Shown in pieces: positions 1-5,960 of a stretch of DNA of 6,937 bases. This DNA comes from Verrucomicrobiales bacterium (lineage in GTDB: Bacteria > Verrucomicrobiota > Verrucomicrobiia > Verrucomicrobiales > SLCJ01), in the NCBI GenBank assembly GCA_007125835.1, contig SLCJ01000397.1:1-6937 (forward strand), in the 5' to 3' direction. Under the pieces are notes generated by a model, which saw only the letters and a list, made by a program, of their open reading frames with translations, searched no databases and was not told where the DNA came from. Position 1 is the stretch's first letter; each line of letters starts with the position of its first letter. A program made the position numbers and the translations under genes.

Positions 1-107
1 ACTTCAAGAAAAAGCAAGTCTTTTTTCTGCGGCTGGGCGAATTTTTGCCCGGGGTTGTCGATCCGGGGTTCGAGAGGGCGAGAGGGCGAGAGGGCGTGAG
101 GGCGTGA
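1..107 (+). CDS. 3' end of an unidentified protein, cut by the left window edge
   Basis: The frame starting at base 3 is open from the window edge to a TGA at 105-107. It encodes a C-terminus containing KKKQVFFLRLGEFLPG followed by VVDPGFERA. It then runs into an arginine/glycine-rich tail encoded by the tandem octamer array that starts at 71. The part before the array looks like real protein (mixed basic and hydrophobic residues), and the other two frames look less natural. The VFF..G.FL pattern loosely recalls the C-terminal end of HU/IHF-type DNA-binding proteins, but about 25 residues are too few to assign a family. The stop codon lies inside repeat unit 5, so the last ten or so residues depend on the array. 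The gene would be convergent with the glycosyltransferase to its right. Confidence 0.4.
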   Translation, partial: FKKKQVFFLRLGEFLPGVVDPGFERARGREGVRA

Positions 108-174
108 GGGCGTGAGGGCGAGAGGGCGTGAGGGCGAGAGGGCGAGAGGGCGTGAGGGCGAGAGGGCGAGAGGG
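71..174. repeat. Tandem array of 13 octamers, CGWGAGGG
   Basis: Thirteen uninterrupted 8-bp units occur, each CGAGAGGG or CGTGAGGG. In order, the third base reads A A A T T T A T A A T A A (8 A, 5 T). There are no other substitutions and no indels. The array begins inside the last codons of the partial upstream gene and carries that gene's stop in a T-type unit. Because 8 is not a multiple of 3, gain or loss of a unit would shift the frame entering the tail. Such perfect short arrays usually expand and contract by replication slippage. Confidence 0.95.
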
Positions 175-192
175 CGAACCTCCTTTTTCGCG

Positions 193-253
193 CGAGGATG
201 AGGGGGAAAATGGGGAGGAGCTTCGCGCCAGGCCATTTGCTATCTCATCCTCG
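193..253. repeat. 10-bp perfect inverted repeat upstream of the cloverleaf
   Basis: CGAGGATGAG at 193-202 is the exact reverse complement of CTCATCCTCG at 244-253, with 41 bases between. The left arm belongs to a 13-bp sequence, GGATGAGGGGGAA (196-208), that recurs exactly at 344-356. The right arm (244-250) can therefore pair with either copy. Nothing in this stretch looks protein-coding. Confidence 0.6.
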
Positions 254-350
254 GGCGATGATGTATCGCCCCTCCTTGGGCGAGCTGTCTCGGTGCTTGA
301 GAGATGCGGTCCCCAAGGAGCGGCGAACCTGCTTCGCCGATGCGGATGAG
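244..350. other. Cloverleaf-like structured element in a convergent spacer
   Basis: Four perfect stems fit together without overlap. The closing stem is CTCATCC 244-250 with GGATGAG 344-350. Arm 1 is GGGCGAT 253-259 with ATCGCCC 265-271, loop of 5. Arm 2 is CTCCTTGGG 272-280 with CCCAAGGAG 312-320; its 31-nt apical region has a further 4-bp stem, CGAG 281-284 with CTCG 289-292. Arm 3 is CGGCGAA 321-327 with TTCGCCG 333-339, loop of 5. Arms 1, 2 and 3 abut base to base. The shape recalls a tRNA cloverleaf, but arm sizes and sequence do not match tRNA. No U-run follows on either strand, so it is not a standard intrinsic terminator. It may be a structured RNA, a processing or termination structure for the flanking convergent genes, or a REP/BIME-type mobile repeat. 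Both strands can form it. Confidence 0.6.
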
Positions 351-450
351 GGGGAATTCCATTCCACCCAACTCCATGACCTATGCCTTTTCTACGGGGG
401 GAGGTCAGGACTATTGAAGCTGGACCGAGGTCGTCGCTTTGTCAGAAGAA

Positions 451-1659
451 TCAGCTGGCGACGAGCTGCCTGGTGGGGGCTGCGGCTTCGATGAGATCGC
501 GCAGGTTGGCGACGAAGCGGTTGGCGACGGTGTCCCAGGAAAGAGGGAGGGCGGACGCGCGGGCGGCTTTGCGCATCGCGTCGCGGTTGGGGGAGGTGAG
601 GGCCTGCCGGGCGAGGGCGAGGAGTGCGGATGGGTCGGACAAGGGGGCTTTCCATCCGCTGGTGCCGTGGGCGATGTGAAGTTTGGCGGCGGCGTAGTCG
701 AAGGCGATGGGGGGGAGTCCGCTGGCGAGGGCCTCGATGATCACATTGCCGAAGGTCTCAGTGGTGGAGGGGAAGGCAAACAGGTCGGCGGAGGCGTAGC
801 AGGCGGCGAGGGCCTCGCCGCGCAGGGCTCCGGTAAAATAGATCCACGGGTGCGAGGCCTTGAGGCGCTCGAGTTTGGGGCCATCGCCGACGACGACTGC
901 GGAGAACCGGCGTCCGGCTCTTTGTTCGTGGGCGGCCATGGTTTCGAAAAGCGAGACCAGCAGATCGAGGTTTTTTTCCGGGGCGATGCGTCCGACAAAG
1001 AGGGCGGCGGTTTCGTCGAGGGTGTCGCCGCAGAGCCCCCAGGAGCGGCGGAGGGCGGGATCGCGTCGCGCCGGATGGAAGAGGAAGGTATCGACGCCGC
1101 GGCCGAGGACGCGCACGTTGTGGTATCCTTGGGCGGTCAGTTCAGAGGCGAGTTCGGCGGAGGGGGCGAAGGTGGCGTCGGTGCGGTTGTGAAGGTGCTT
1201 GAGGTATTCGCCGGCGAGGTGCTGCAGGGCCGGGACCCGGTAGTCCTTCATGTAGTGATCGAAGCGGGTGTGGAAACCGGAAGCCACGGGAATTCCCAGC
1301 CTCCGGGCGGCGATGATAGCGGAAGCCCCCAGCGGGCTCTCGGTGGCCACGTAAACAATGTCCGGGCGGGTGGTTTTCCAATATCGGGTGAGCGCGTGGC
1401 GAGCGGGCATGCCGAGGCGCAGGCCTGGGTAGCCAGGCAGCGGGGAGGAGAAGATCAGCGGCATTGGGAATGCCTGGCTCTGCTGGGTGAGCAGGCCTTC
1501 GCGGCGAACCTCTCGGGCCAGAGCGTCCGGCAAAATCAGGCCCACCTCATGTCCGGCTTTTTCGAGCAGGCGCCCGAGGCGGTGGAGCGTGTTGGCGACA
1601 CCGTTGATGTCCGGCGGGTAGGTGTCGGTGACCAAGTCGATGTGCAAAGGCTGTGACAA
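451..1659 (-). CDS. GT4-type (group 1) glycosyltransferase
   Basis: A 402-residue retaining glycosyltransferase of GT-B fold, probably cytoplasmic or membrane-peripheral, transferring a sugar from a nucleotide-sugar to a lipid or glycan acceptor. The N-terminal acceptor domain opens with LVTDTYPPDINGVANTL (9-25), typical of the mannosyltransferase/sulfoquinovosyltransferase branch (MgtA, PimB and SQD2 relatives). HTRF is at 130-133. The C-terminal donor domain has VGRIAPEKN (222-230), VVGDGP (256-261) and the E-x7-E motif, E301 to E309, in ETFGNVIIEALASG. No signal peptide or membrane span is evident. The start is TTG at 1659. No in-frame ATG, GTG or TTG exists in the 141 nt upstream, and the frame fits the family N-terminus. 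No Shine-Dalgarno is visible. It is divergent from rpmE. The family is clear; donor and acceptor cannot be told. Confidence 0.9.
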   Translation of the reverse strand: MSQPLHIDLVTDTYPPDINGVANTLHRLGRLLEKAGHEVGLILPDALAREVRREGLLTQQSQAFPMPLIFSSPLPGYPGLRLGMPARHALTRYWKTTRPDIVYVATESPLGASAIIAARRLGIPVASGFHTRFDHYMKDYRVPALQHLAGEYLKHLHNRTDATFAPSAELASELTAQGYHNVRVLGRGVDTFLFHPARRDPALRRSWGLCGDTLDETAALFVGRIAPEKNLDLLVSLFETMAAHEQRAGRRFSAVVVGDGPKLERLKASHPWIYFTGALRGEALAACYASADLFAFPSTTETFGNVIIEALASGLPPIAFDYAAAKLHIAHGTSGWKAPLSDPSALLALARQALTSPNRDAMRKAARASALPLSWDTVANRFVANLRDLIEAAAPTRQLVAS

Positions 1660-1729
1660 AGCGGCGGAGGGTCGTTGGCGATGCGTAAAGGATTCGGGTA
1701 ATTCGTGCGTGGGGCAAGTGACAAAATCC

Positions 1730-1757
1730 TTGCATGCGGGAGCTGGTGCGCTAGAAT
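1730..1757 (+). promoter_or_regulatory. Candidate sigma70-type promoter for the rpmE-prfA-prmC-murA group
   Basis: TTGCAT (1730-1735) and TAGAAT (1752-1757) are separated by 16 bp. The -10 matches consensus at 5 of 6 positions; the -35 matches only 3 of 6 (the TTG core). Transcription would start near 1764, leaving a leader of about 80 nt before the rpmE ATG. It is the best match in the divergent spacer; no comparable minus-strand promoter for the glycosyltransferase was found. Confidence 0.45.
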
Positions 1758-1844
1758 AGCCTCCCTCCCGCCGGAACCGGGCATGGCGAGCTTCAGAATC
1801 CGCCCGTGCATCCTTTCCGCCGCAACAGCCCTGCTTCCCAGACC

Positions 1845-2081
1845 ATGAGAAAAGAAATCCATCCCAAGTACGTGGAAACGACGATCACCTGCACTTGCGG
1901 GGCGGTATATCACACGCGGTCGACGGTTCCCGAGTTGAAGATTAGTATCTGCGCGGCCTGCCACCCGTTCTTCACGGGCGAGCAGCGTTTCGTCGACACC
2001 GCAGGCCGGGTCGAGAAATTTGCGCGTCGCTTCGGCTCGTCGACGCTTCGCCGCGCGAAGCCGAAGCTTTCGGCGAACTAA
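1845..2081 (+). CDS. rpmE: Large ribosomal subunit protein bL31, zinc-binding form
   Basis: A 78-residue ribosomal protein of the 50S subunit that contributes to the bridge with the 30S head. The sequence begins MRKEIHPKYVETTITCTCG, the standard bL31 N-terminus. It carries the four zinc-ligand cysteines C16, C18, C36 and C39 (CxC and CxxC), making it the zinc-containing C+ type. HPFFTGEQRFVDTAGRVEKF (40-59) is the conserved core. It is slightly longer than the E. coli protein (70 aa) because of a basic C-terminal tail. The ATG at 1845 was chosen over an in-frame GTG at 1806 because it gives exactly the family N-terminus. No Shine-Dalgarno precedes it. It lies 108 nt upstream of prfA in the same direction and is probably the first gene of the transcript. 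Confidence 0.95.
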   Translation: MRKEIHPKYVETTITCTCGAVYHTRSTVPELKISICAACHPFFTGEQRFVDTAGRVEKFARRFGSSTLRRAKPKLSAN

Positions 2082-2189
2082 TCGGGGACGGCGCCACATT
2101 GCCGGGCGCGGATTCCCCCACATTGGCGTGCTTGGATTGTGGCGTGCCTGTGGTGTGTCCGTTCCGGCGGCGCATCCGCAGCGACGTTT

Positions 2190-3275
2190 ATGGACCTGGC
2201 GGCCTTGGTAGCAAAACGGCGGGACCGGCTCGGCGAGTTGGAGGCCCGCATGGCCGACCCCTCGTTTTTCGACGACCCCGCGTCCGCGCGTGGCGTTACG
2301 CGCGAGCACAGCAGGGTTACCGATCTGGTTGAGTTGTGGCGGCGCTATGAGGATGCGGCCGAGCGCTTGGAGGGCAATCGCGGGCTGGTGCGCGACAGCG
2401 AGGGGGATGAGGAATTGGTGGCGATGGCGGAGGCCGAAATCCCGGACCTGGAGGCTGAGGTCGCAAAGCTCGAAAAAGAGGTGCGATACGCCCTGCTGCC
2501 ACGCGACGAGGAGGAAGACCGCGACGCAATCCTTGAGGTGCGTGCGGGCACGGGAGGCGACGAGGCATCGCTGTTTGCCGCCGACCTTGCGCGGATGTAT
2601 CAGCGCTATGCCGAAGGGCGCGGGTGGAAAGTGGAGTGGCTGGATGTGTCGCCCTCGGAGGTGGGGGGATTCAAAGAGGCTTCGCTGCGGGTCGTCGGCG
2701 GGGAGGTGTTCCGGTTTTTGAAGTATGAGAGCGGTGTGCACCGCGTGCAGCGGGTGCCCGAGACGGAGGCGCAGGGGCGCGTGCATACTTCGACGGCGAC
2801 GGTAGCGGTGCTGCCGGAGGCCGAGGAGGTCGATGTCGAACTACGCTCCGAAGACCTACGCATCGAGGTGTGCCGCTCGGGAGGCGCGGGCGGCCAGCAC
2901 GTGAATCGGACCGAATCTGCGGTGCAGGTTTTCCATTTGCCCAGCGGGCTGATGGTGCGTTGCGAGGAGGGGCGCAGCCAGGGCCGCAACAAGGAGAAAG
3001 CCCTGACCATCCTGCGCAGTAAGTTGCTGGAGCGGAAACTCCACGAGCGCGACGCAGCGTATTCTGATCAGAGGCGGCGGTTGATTGGCGGCGGCGGACG
3101 GGAGGAAAAAATCCGCACCTACAATTTCCCGCAGAACCGCGTGACGGACCACCGCATCGGCCTGACTCTCTATAGCCTCGACCGCATACTCGCCGGCGAC
3201 ATCGAGCCCTTGGTCGATGGCCTGCAGGAGGCGGAAATGGCCGAAAGAATCCGCGAACTGGAGGGGCAGGCATGA
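2190..3275 (+). CDS. prfA: Peptide chain release factor 1 (RF1)
   Basis: A 361-residue class I release factor that recognises UAA and UAG in the ribosomal A site and triggers hydrolysis of peptidyl-tRNA. The N-terminal helical region (about 1-105) is followed by the conserved EVRAGTGGDEASLFA (116-130). The codon-recognition tripeptide is P190-E191-T192, fitting the RF1 PxT motif and not the RF2 SPF motif. The catalytic loop has GGQ at 234-236 (GAGGQHVN). The C-terminal signature RTYNFPQNRVTDHR is at 309-322. Length matches E. coli RF1 (360 aa). The ATG at 2190 fits the family better than a GTG at 2139 that would add 17 unrelated residues. There is no Shine-Dalgarno. The last 4 bp overlap prmC, whose product methylates Q236. 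Confidence 0.97.
   Translation: MDLAALVAKRRDRLGELEARMADPSFFDDPASARGVTREHSRVTDLVELWRRYEDAAERLEGNRGLVRDSEGDEELVAMAEAEIPDLEAEVAKLEKEVRYALLPRDEEEDRDAILEVRAGTGGDEASLFAADLARMYQRYAEGRGWKVEWLDVSPSEVGGFKEASLRVVGGEVFRFLKYESGVHRVQRVPETEAQGRVHTSTATVAVLPEAEEVDVELRSEDLRIEVCRSGGAGGQHVNRTESAVQVFHLPSGLMVRCEEGRSQGRNKEKALTILRSKLLERKLHERDAAYSDQRRRLIGGGGREEKIRTYNFPQNRVTDHRIGLTLYSLDRILAGDIEPLVDGLQEAEMAERIRELEGQA
3260..3264 (+). promoter_or_regulatory. Shine-Dalgarno sequence of prmC
   Basis: GGAGG lies within GGAGGGG at 3260-3266, 7 nt before the prmC ATG and inside the last codons of prfA. It is the only convincing Shine-Dalgarno among the plus-strand genes here. That fits reinitiation at the ATGA overlap rather than independent loading. 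Confidence 0.65.
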
Positions 3276-4189
3276 GCGGCGGCAGCGACAAACTGATTTC
3301 CATCAAGGAGACCATCGCCTCCGGAGCCGGATGGCTTGAGTCGCGCGGCGTGCCGGAGGCGCGGCTCAATGTCGAGCACATGCTCGCCCACGTGCTGGGC
3401 TGCCGCCGCCTGGATCTGTATCTTCAATTCGACCGCCCGCTGATGGAAAACGAACTGGAGCCCCTGCGCCTGATGATGCGCCGCCGCGCCGCCCGGGAGC
3501 CCCTGCAACATATCCTCGGCACGGTGGAATTCGCGGGGAGGACGTTTCACTGTGATGCGCGCGCCCTGGTGCCGCGTCCGGAGACCGAGGAACTGGCGAC
3601 GCGGGTGGTGGCGATGCTGCCGGAGGGATTCGGCGGCAGGGTGCTCGACATGGGATGTGGCAGCGGCGTGTTGGGATTGACGGTGGCGGCGGCCTTCCCC
3701 GCGTGCCGCTTGGTGCTGGCGGATGTCTCGCAGGAGGCGCTGGCGCTGGCGCAGGAGAATGCGCTGGCGCTGGAGTCGGCGGAGGATTCGGAGTCGGAAT
3801 CGGCCTCTGGAAAGTTTGATTTTGTGCGCACGGATTTGTTTGATTCTCTGGATGGGCGGTTTGATGTGGTGCTGGCAAATTTGCCCTACATTCCCACAGA
3901 CGAGATCGCCGGGTTGGAGGAAGAAGTGCGCCGCGACCCGGTGACCGCTCTGGACGGCGGTGCCGACGGGCTCGACATCATCCGCCGCTTTGCGCAGGGC
4001 CTGCCGTCGGCTTTGGAGGAGGGCGGTTTCGCCGCGCTGGAGGTCGGCGAGGGACAGGCGGAGGCGGTGGCCGCCTTGCTTGAGGCCGCAGGATGCGGCG
4101 GTGCCCACGTCGAACGCGATGCCTCCGGGCGGGGGCGCTTTGTGATCACCGCGCCTCTAGGCGGCCCGTCGAGCACCGCTGGGGGCTGA
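3272..4189 (+). CDS. prmC: Release factor glutamine N5-methyltransferase (PrmC/HemK)
   Basis: A 305-residue SAM-dependent enzyme that methylates the GGQ glutamine of RF1 and RF2. The N-terminal helical domain (about 1-85) binds the release factor and contains PLQHILG (77-83). VPRPETEEL (100-108) is the conserved linker. The Rossmann motif I is VLDMGCGSG (124-132), followed by the acidic strand end VLADVS (148-153). The catalytic motif, normally NPPY, reads N203-L204-P205-Y206, an unusual substitution. The family sequence RDPVTALDGGADGL follows at 221-234. Between motif I and the active site sits a Ser/Glu-rich stretch (168-180), encoded by repetitive GC/GA-rich DNA and looking like a slippage insertion. 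ATG overlaps the prfA TGA (ATGA), implying translational coupling to the gene for its substrate. Assignment is firm. Confidence 0.95.
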   Translation: MSGGSDKLISIKETIASGAGWLESRGVPEARLNVEHMLAHVLGCRRLDLYLQFDRPLMENELEPLRLMMRRRAAREPLQHILGTVEFAGRTFHCDARALVPRPETEELATRVVAMLPEGFGGRVLDMGCGSGVLGLTVAAAFPACRLVLADVSQEALALAQENALALESAEDSESESASGKFDFVRTDLFDSLDGRFDVVLANLPYIPTDEIAGLEEEVRRDPVTALDGGADGLDIIRRFAQGLPSALEEGGFAALEVGEGQAEAVAALLEAAGCGGAHVERDASGRGRFVITAPLGGPSSTAGG

Positions 4190-4218
4190 AAAAATTCATT
4201 TCACGACACGACATCTCA

Positions 4219-5481
4219 ATGGACAAGCTACTGGTACACGGAGGACACCCGCTGCGCGGTGTGGTGACGATTTCGGGATCGAAGAATGCCTCGCTGCCCA
4301 TCCTCGCGGCGACACTGCTCACGGACGAACCCTGCATCATCCGGCGCGTGCCCGATGTGAGCGATGCCAACTACATGCTGCAGATCCTGCAGAATTTGGG
4401 GGCTTCGGTGGAGCGTTCCAGCGGCACGGTGCGGATCGAGGCGGAGGACATCCGCCCCGTGGCTCCCTACGATTTGGTGCGCAAGATGCGCGCCTCCATC
4501 TGTGTGATGGGTCCGCTGCTGGCGCGGCTGGGCGAGGTGACCGTCTCGCTGCCAGGCGGCTGCGTGATCGGCGACCGTCCGGTGGATTTGCACCTGCGGG
4601 CGATGGAGGCCCTCGGGGCGCAGGTGGAGGTAGAGTCGGGCAATGTGATCGTGCGTGCGCCGGATGGGTTGCGCGGTGCCGAGGTGAATCTACGCGGCAA
4701 ACACGGCACCACAGTGCTTGGCACTGACAATTTGATGATGGCGGCAGTGCTTGCCGAGGGGGTGACGGTGATCGAAGGGGCGGCGGCCGAACCGGAGGTC
4801 GCCGACCTCGCGGATTTTCTCATCGGAATGGGCGCGAAGATCGAAGGTGCGGGCTCCCAGAGAATCGAAATCGAAGGCGTGTCCCGCCTCGGCGGCACCG
4901 AACACGCGGTGATCCCGGACCGGATTGAAGCCGGCACATTCATGGTGGCCGCCGCCCTTGCTGGCGAGGAAGTAGAGCTGCGGCGCGTCCTGCCCCGCCA
5001 GGTCGTGGCCGTAACCGAAGTGCTGCGCGCGGCAGGACATGATGTGATCGAGGGCGAGGGGCGGATCACCGTGCGGCGAGGCAGCGACCCCAAGGGAGCG
5101 CGCATCGTCACCGAACCCTACCCCGGATTCCCCACCGACATGCAGGCCCAGATGTGCGCGCTTTTCGCCACCACGCCGGGGATCAGCGTGGTCACCGAGA
5201 CCGTGTTCCCCGAACGCTTCATGCATGTGGCCGAAATGAAGCGCATGGGCGCGAAGATGGAGCGGACGGGTGGCACCGTGGTGATCGAGGGCGTGGAGGC
5301 GCTGAGCGGCGCGCCGGTGATGGCGAGCGACCTCCGCGCCTCGGCCGCCCTGGTGCTGGCCGGACTGGCCGCCCACGGCACCACCGAGATCAACCGCCTC
5401 TACCACATCGATCGGGGCTACGAGCACATCGACGACAAGCTCCAGGCTCTCGGAGCCGAGGTCGAGCGACGCAAGGACTGA
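4219..5481 (+). CDS. murA: UDP-N-acetylglucosamine 1-carboxyvinyltransferase (MurA)
   Basis: A 420-residue cytoplasmic enzyme that transfers enolpyruvate from PEP to UDP-GlcNAc, the first committed step of peptidoglycan synthesis. It has the EPSP-synthase-like double-barrel layout. Substrate-binding K22-N23 lies in SGSKNASLPIL; the conserved arginine is R91 in MRAS. The catalytic, fosfomycin-reactive cysteine is C115 in LPGGCVIG. The conserved aspartate is D307 in PGFPTDMQAQ, and R399 lies in YHIDRGYEHID. Numbering and length nearly equal the E. coli enzyme (419 aa). The ATG at 4219 gives MDKLLVHGG; the frame is open upstream to a false start inside prmC. It lies 29 nt after prmC with no Shine-Dalgarno in an A/T-rich gap, and is probably co-transcribed with it. 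Confidence 0.97.
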   Translation: MDKLLVHGGHPLRGVVTISGSKNASLPILAATLLTDEPCIIRRVPDVSDANYMLQILQNLGASVERSSGTVRIEAEDIRPVAPYDLVRKMRASICVMGPLLARLGEVTVSLPGGCVIGDRPVDLHLRAMEALGAQVEVESGNVIVRAPDGLRGAEVNLRGKHGTTVLGTDNLMMAAVLAEGVTVIEGAAAEPEVADLADFLIGMGAKIEGAGSQRIEIEGVSRLGGTEHAVIPDRIEAGTFMVAAALAGEEVELRRVLPRQVVAVTEVLRAAGHDVIEGEGRITVRRGSDPKGARIVTEPYPGFPTDMQAQMCALFATTPGISVVTETVFPERFMHVAEMKRMGAKMERTGGTVVIEGVEALSGAPVMASDLRASAALVLAGLAAHGTTEINRLYHIDRGYEHIDDKLQALGAEVERRKD

Positions 5482-5521
5482 CCAACTCTTTCAGACCTGC
5501 GGCGTGGGTTGGAGATTCCCC

Positions 5522-5550
5522 TTGATCTTGAAAAGTGTGGGGTGTAAGTT
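5522..5550 (+). promoter_or_regulatory. Candidate promoter of rpsP
   Basis: TTGATC (5522-5527) and TAAGTT (5545-5550) are 17 bp apart in the 121-bp gap between murA and rpsP. The -35 matches consensus at 4 of 6 positions and the -10 at 3 of 6, including the key T1, A2 and T6. Transcription would start near 5557, right at the base of the hairpin at 5556-5576. No terminator is evident after murA, so read-through is also possible. Confidence 0.35.
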
Positions 5551-5555
5551 CGCCG

Positions 5556-5576
5556 CCGCTTCCTTTATAGAGGCGG
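5556..5576 (+). other. Hairpin in the rpsP leader
   Basis: CCGCTTC (5556-5562) pairs with GAGGCGG (5570-5576) over 7 bp including one G-U, with a 7-nt loop CTTTATA. It sits 26 nt before the rpsP ATG and at the predicted 5' end of that mRNA. It could protect the transcript end or affect translation. A second reading is that the loop bases form an alternative -10-like TATAGA. Confidence 0.35.
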
Positions 5577-5602
5577 ATTTTCACCACATCCCTACCCAAT
5601 CC

Positions 5603-5863
5603 ATGTCAGTTGCCATTCGTTTGCGCCGGGAAGGCGCCAAGAACCGCCCTTATTACCGCATTGTTGTCGCCGACTCGCGCAGTCGTCGCGAAGGGCCGTT
5701 TATCGAGCAGATCGGAACCTATGACCCCCTGATTGCCGGGCGGAATTGGGAAATCGACCTCGAAAAAGCCGATTCCTGGGTGGGCAAAGGTGCCAAGCCG
5801 TCCAAAACGGTGGGCAACATCATGAAGTGGGCGCGCCAAGGTGCCGCCAGCGCCGAATCCTGA
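5603..5863 (+). CDS. rpsP: Small ribosomal subunit protein bS16
   Basis: An 86-residue protein of the 30S subunit that binds 16S rRNA and is needed for assembly. The start MSVAIRLRREGAKNRPYYRI matches the family (basic, R/K-rich, with the conserved PYYRIVVADSRSRREGPFIE stretch). GTYDPL (47-52) and the later GAKPSKTVGNIMKWA are also typical, and the length is normal. The ATG at 5603 was chosen because the in-frame upstream region (from 5504) has no family resemblance. No Shine-Dalgarno is present (the leader is C/A-rich, ending ACCCAATCC). It lies 121 nt after murA and 97 nt before khpA. The rpsP-khpA pairing is also seen in Firmicutes, where rimM and trmD follow. Confidence 0.96.
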   Translation: MSVAIRLRREGAKNRPYYRIVVADSRSRREGPFIEQIGTYDPLIAGRNWEIDLEKADSWVGKGAKPSKTVGNIMKWARQGAASAES

Positions 5864-5878
5864 TGCCGACCCGCGATG

Positions 5879-5928
5879 CTGCAACTCCAAGGTTGCAGTG
5901 GCCTGTTGGGGCCGGGCCGCGCGGCCCC
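5879..5928 (+). other. Two strong hairpins in the rpsP-khpA spacer
   Basis: Stem 1 is CTGCAAC (5879-5885) with GTTGCAG (5892-5898), perfect, 6-nt loop. Stem 2 is GGGGCCG (5908-5914) with CGGCCCC (5922-5928), 7 bp of only G-C pairs. Inside it, GGGCCGCGCGGCCC (5914-5927) is a perfect 14-bp palindrome. No U-run follows, so this is not a normal intrinsic terminator. A partial attenuator or RNA-processing site that lowers khpA output relative to rpsP is plausible. The strand of stem 1 at 5895-5900 (GCAGTG) can instead pair with CACTGC at 5940-5945, so two folds are possible. Confidence 0.5.
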
Positions 5929-5960
5929 GGAGAAAGCCGCACTGCGAAACTGATCTGACG

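Noticed and set aside
71..174. CRISPR array
   Set aside because: Units are 8 bp and contiguous with no spacers.
244..350. tRNA or tmRNA gene
   Set aside because: The cloverleaf outline is similar, but arm lengths, loops and invariant T-loop bases do not fit and no CCA end is present.
439..1656. Long plus-strand frame (405 codons), glycine-rich
   Set aside because: Antisense shadow of the glycosyltransferase; composition reflects its codon bias and shows no family motifs.
2091..2109. Hairpin GCGCC/GGCGC between rpmE and prfA as a terminator
   Set aside because: Only 5 bp with a 9-nt loop and no U-run; the downstream genes are co-oriented.
1536..2786. Long minus-strand frame (416 codons)
   Set aside because: Overlaps three well-identified genes antisense and has no recognisable domain.
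3170..4108. Minus-strand frame of 312 codons
   Set aside because: Shadow of prmC, rich in His/Gln/Arg as expected from reversed GC-rich codons.
5482..5512. CCAAC/GTTGG inverted repeat after murA as a terminator
   Set aside because: Only 5 bp around a 21-nt loop and no T-run.
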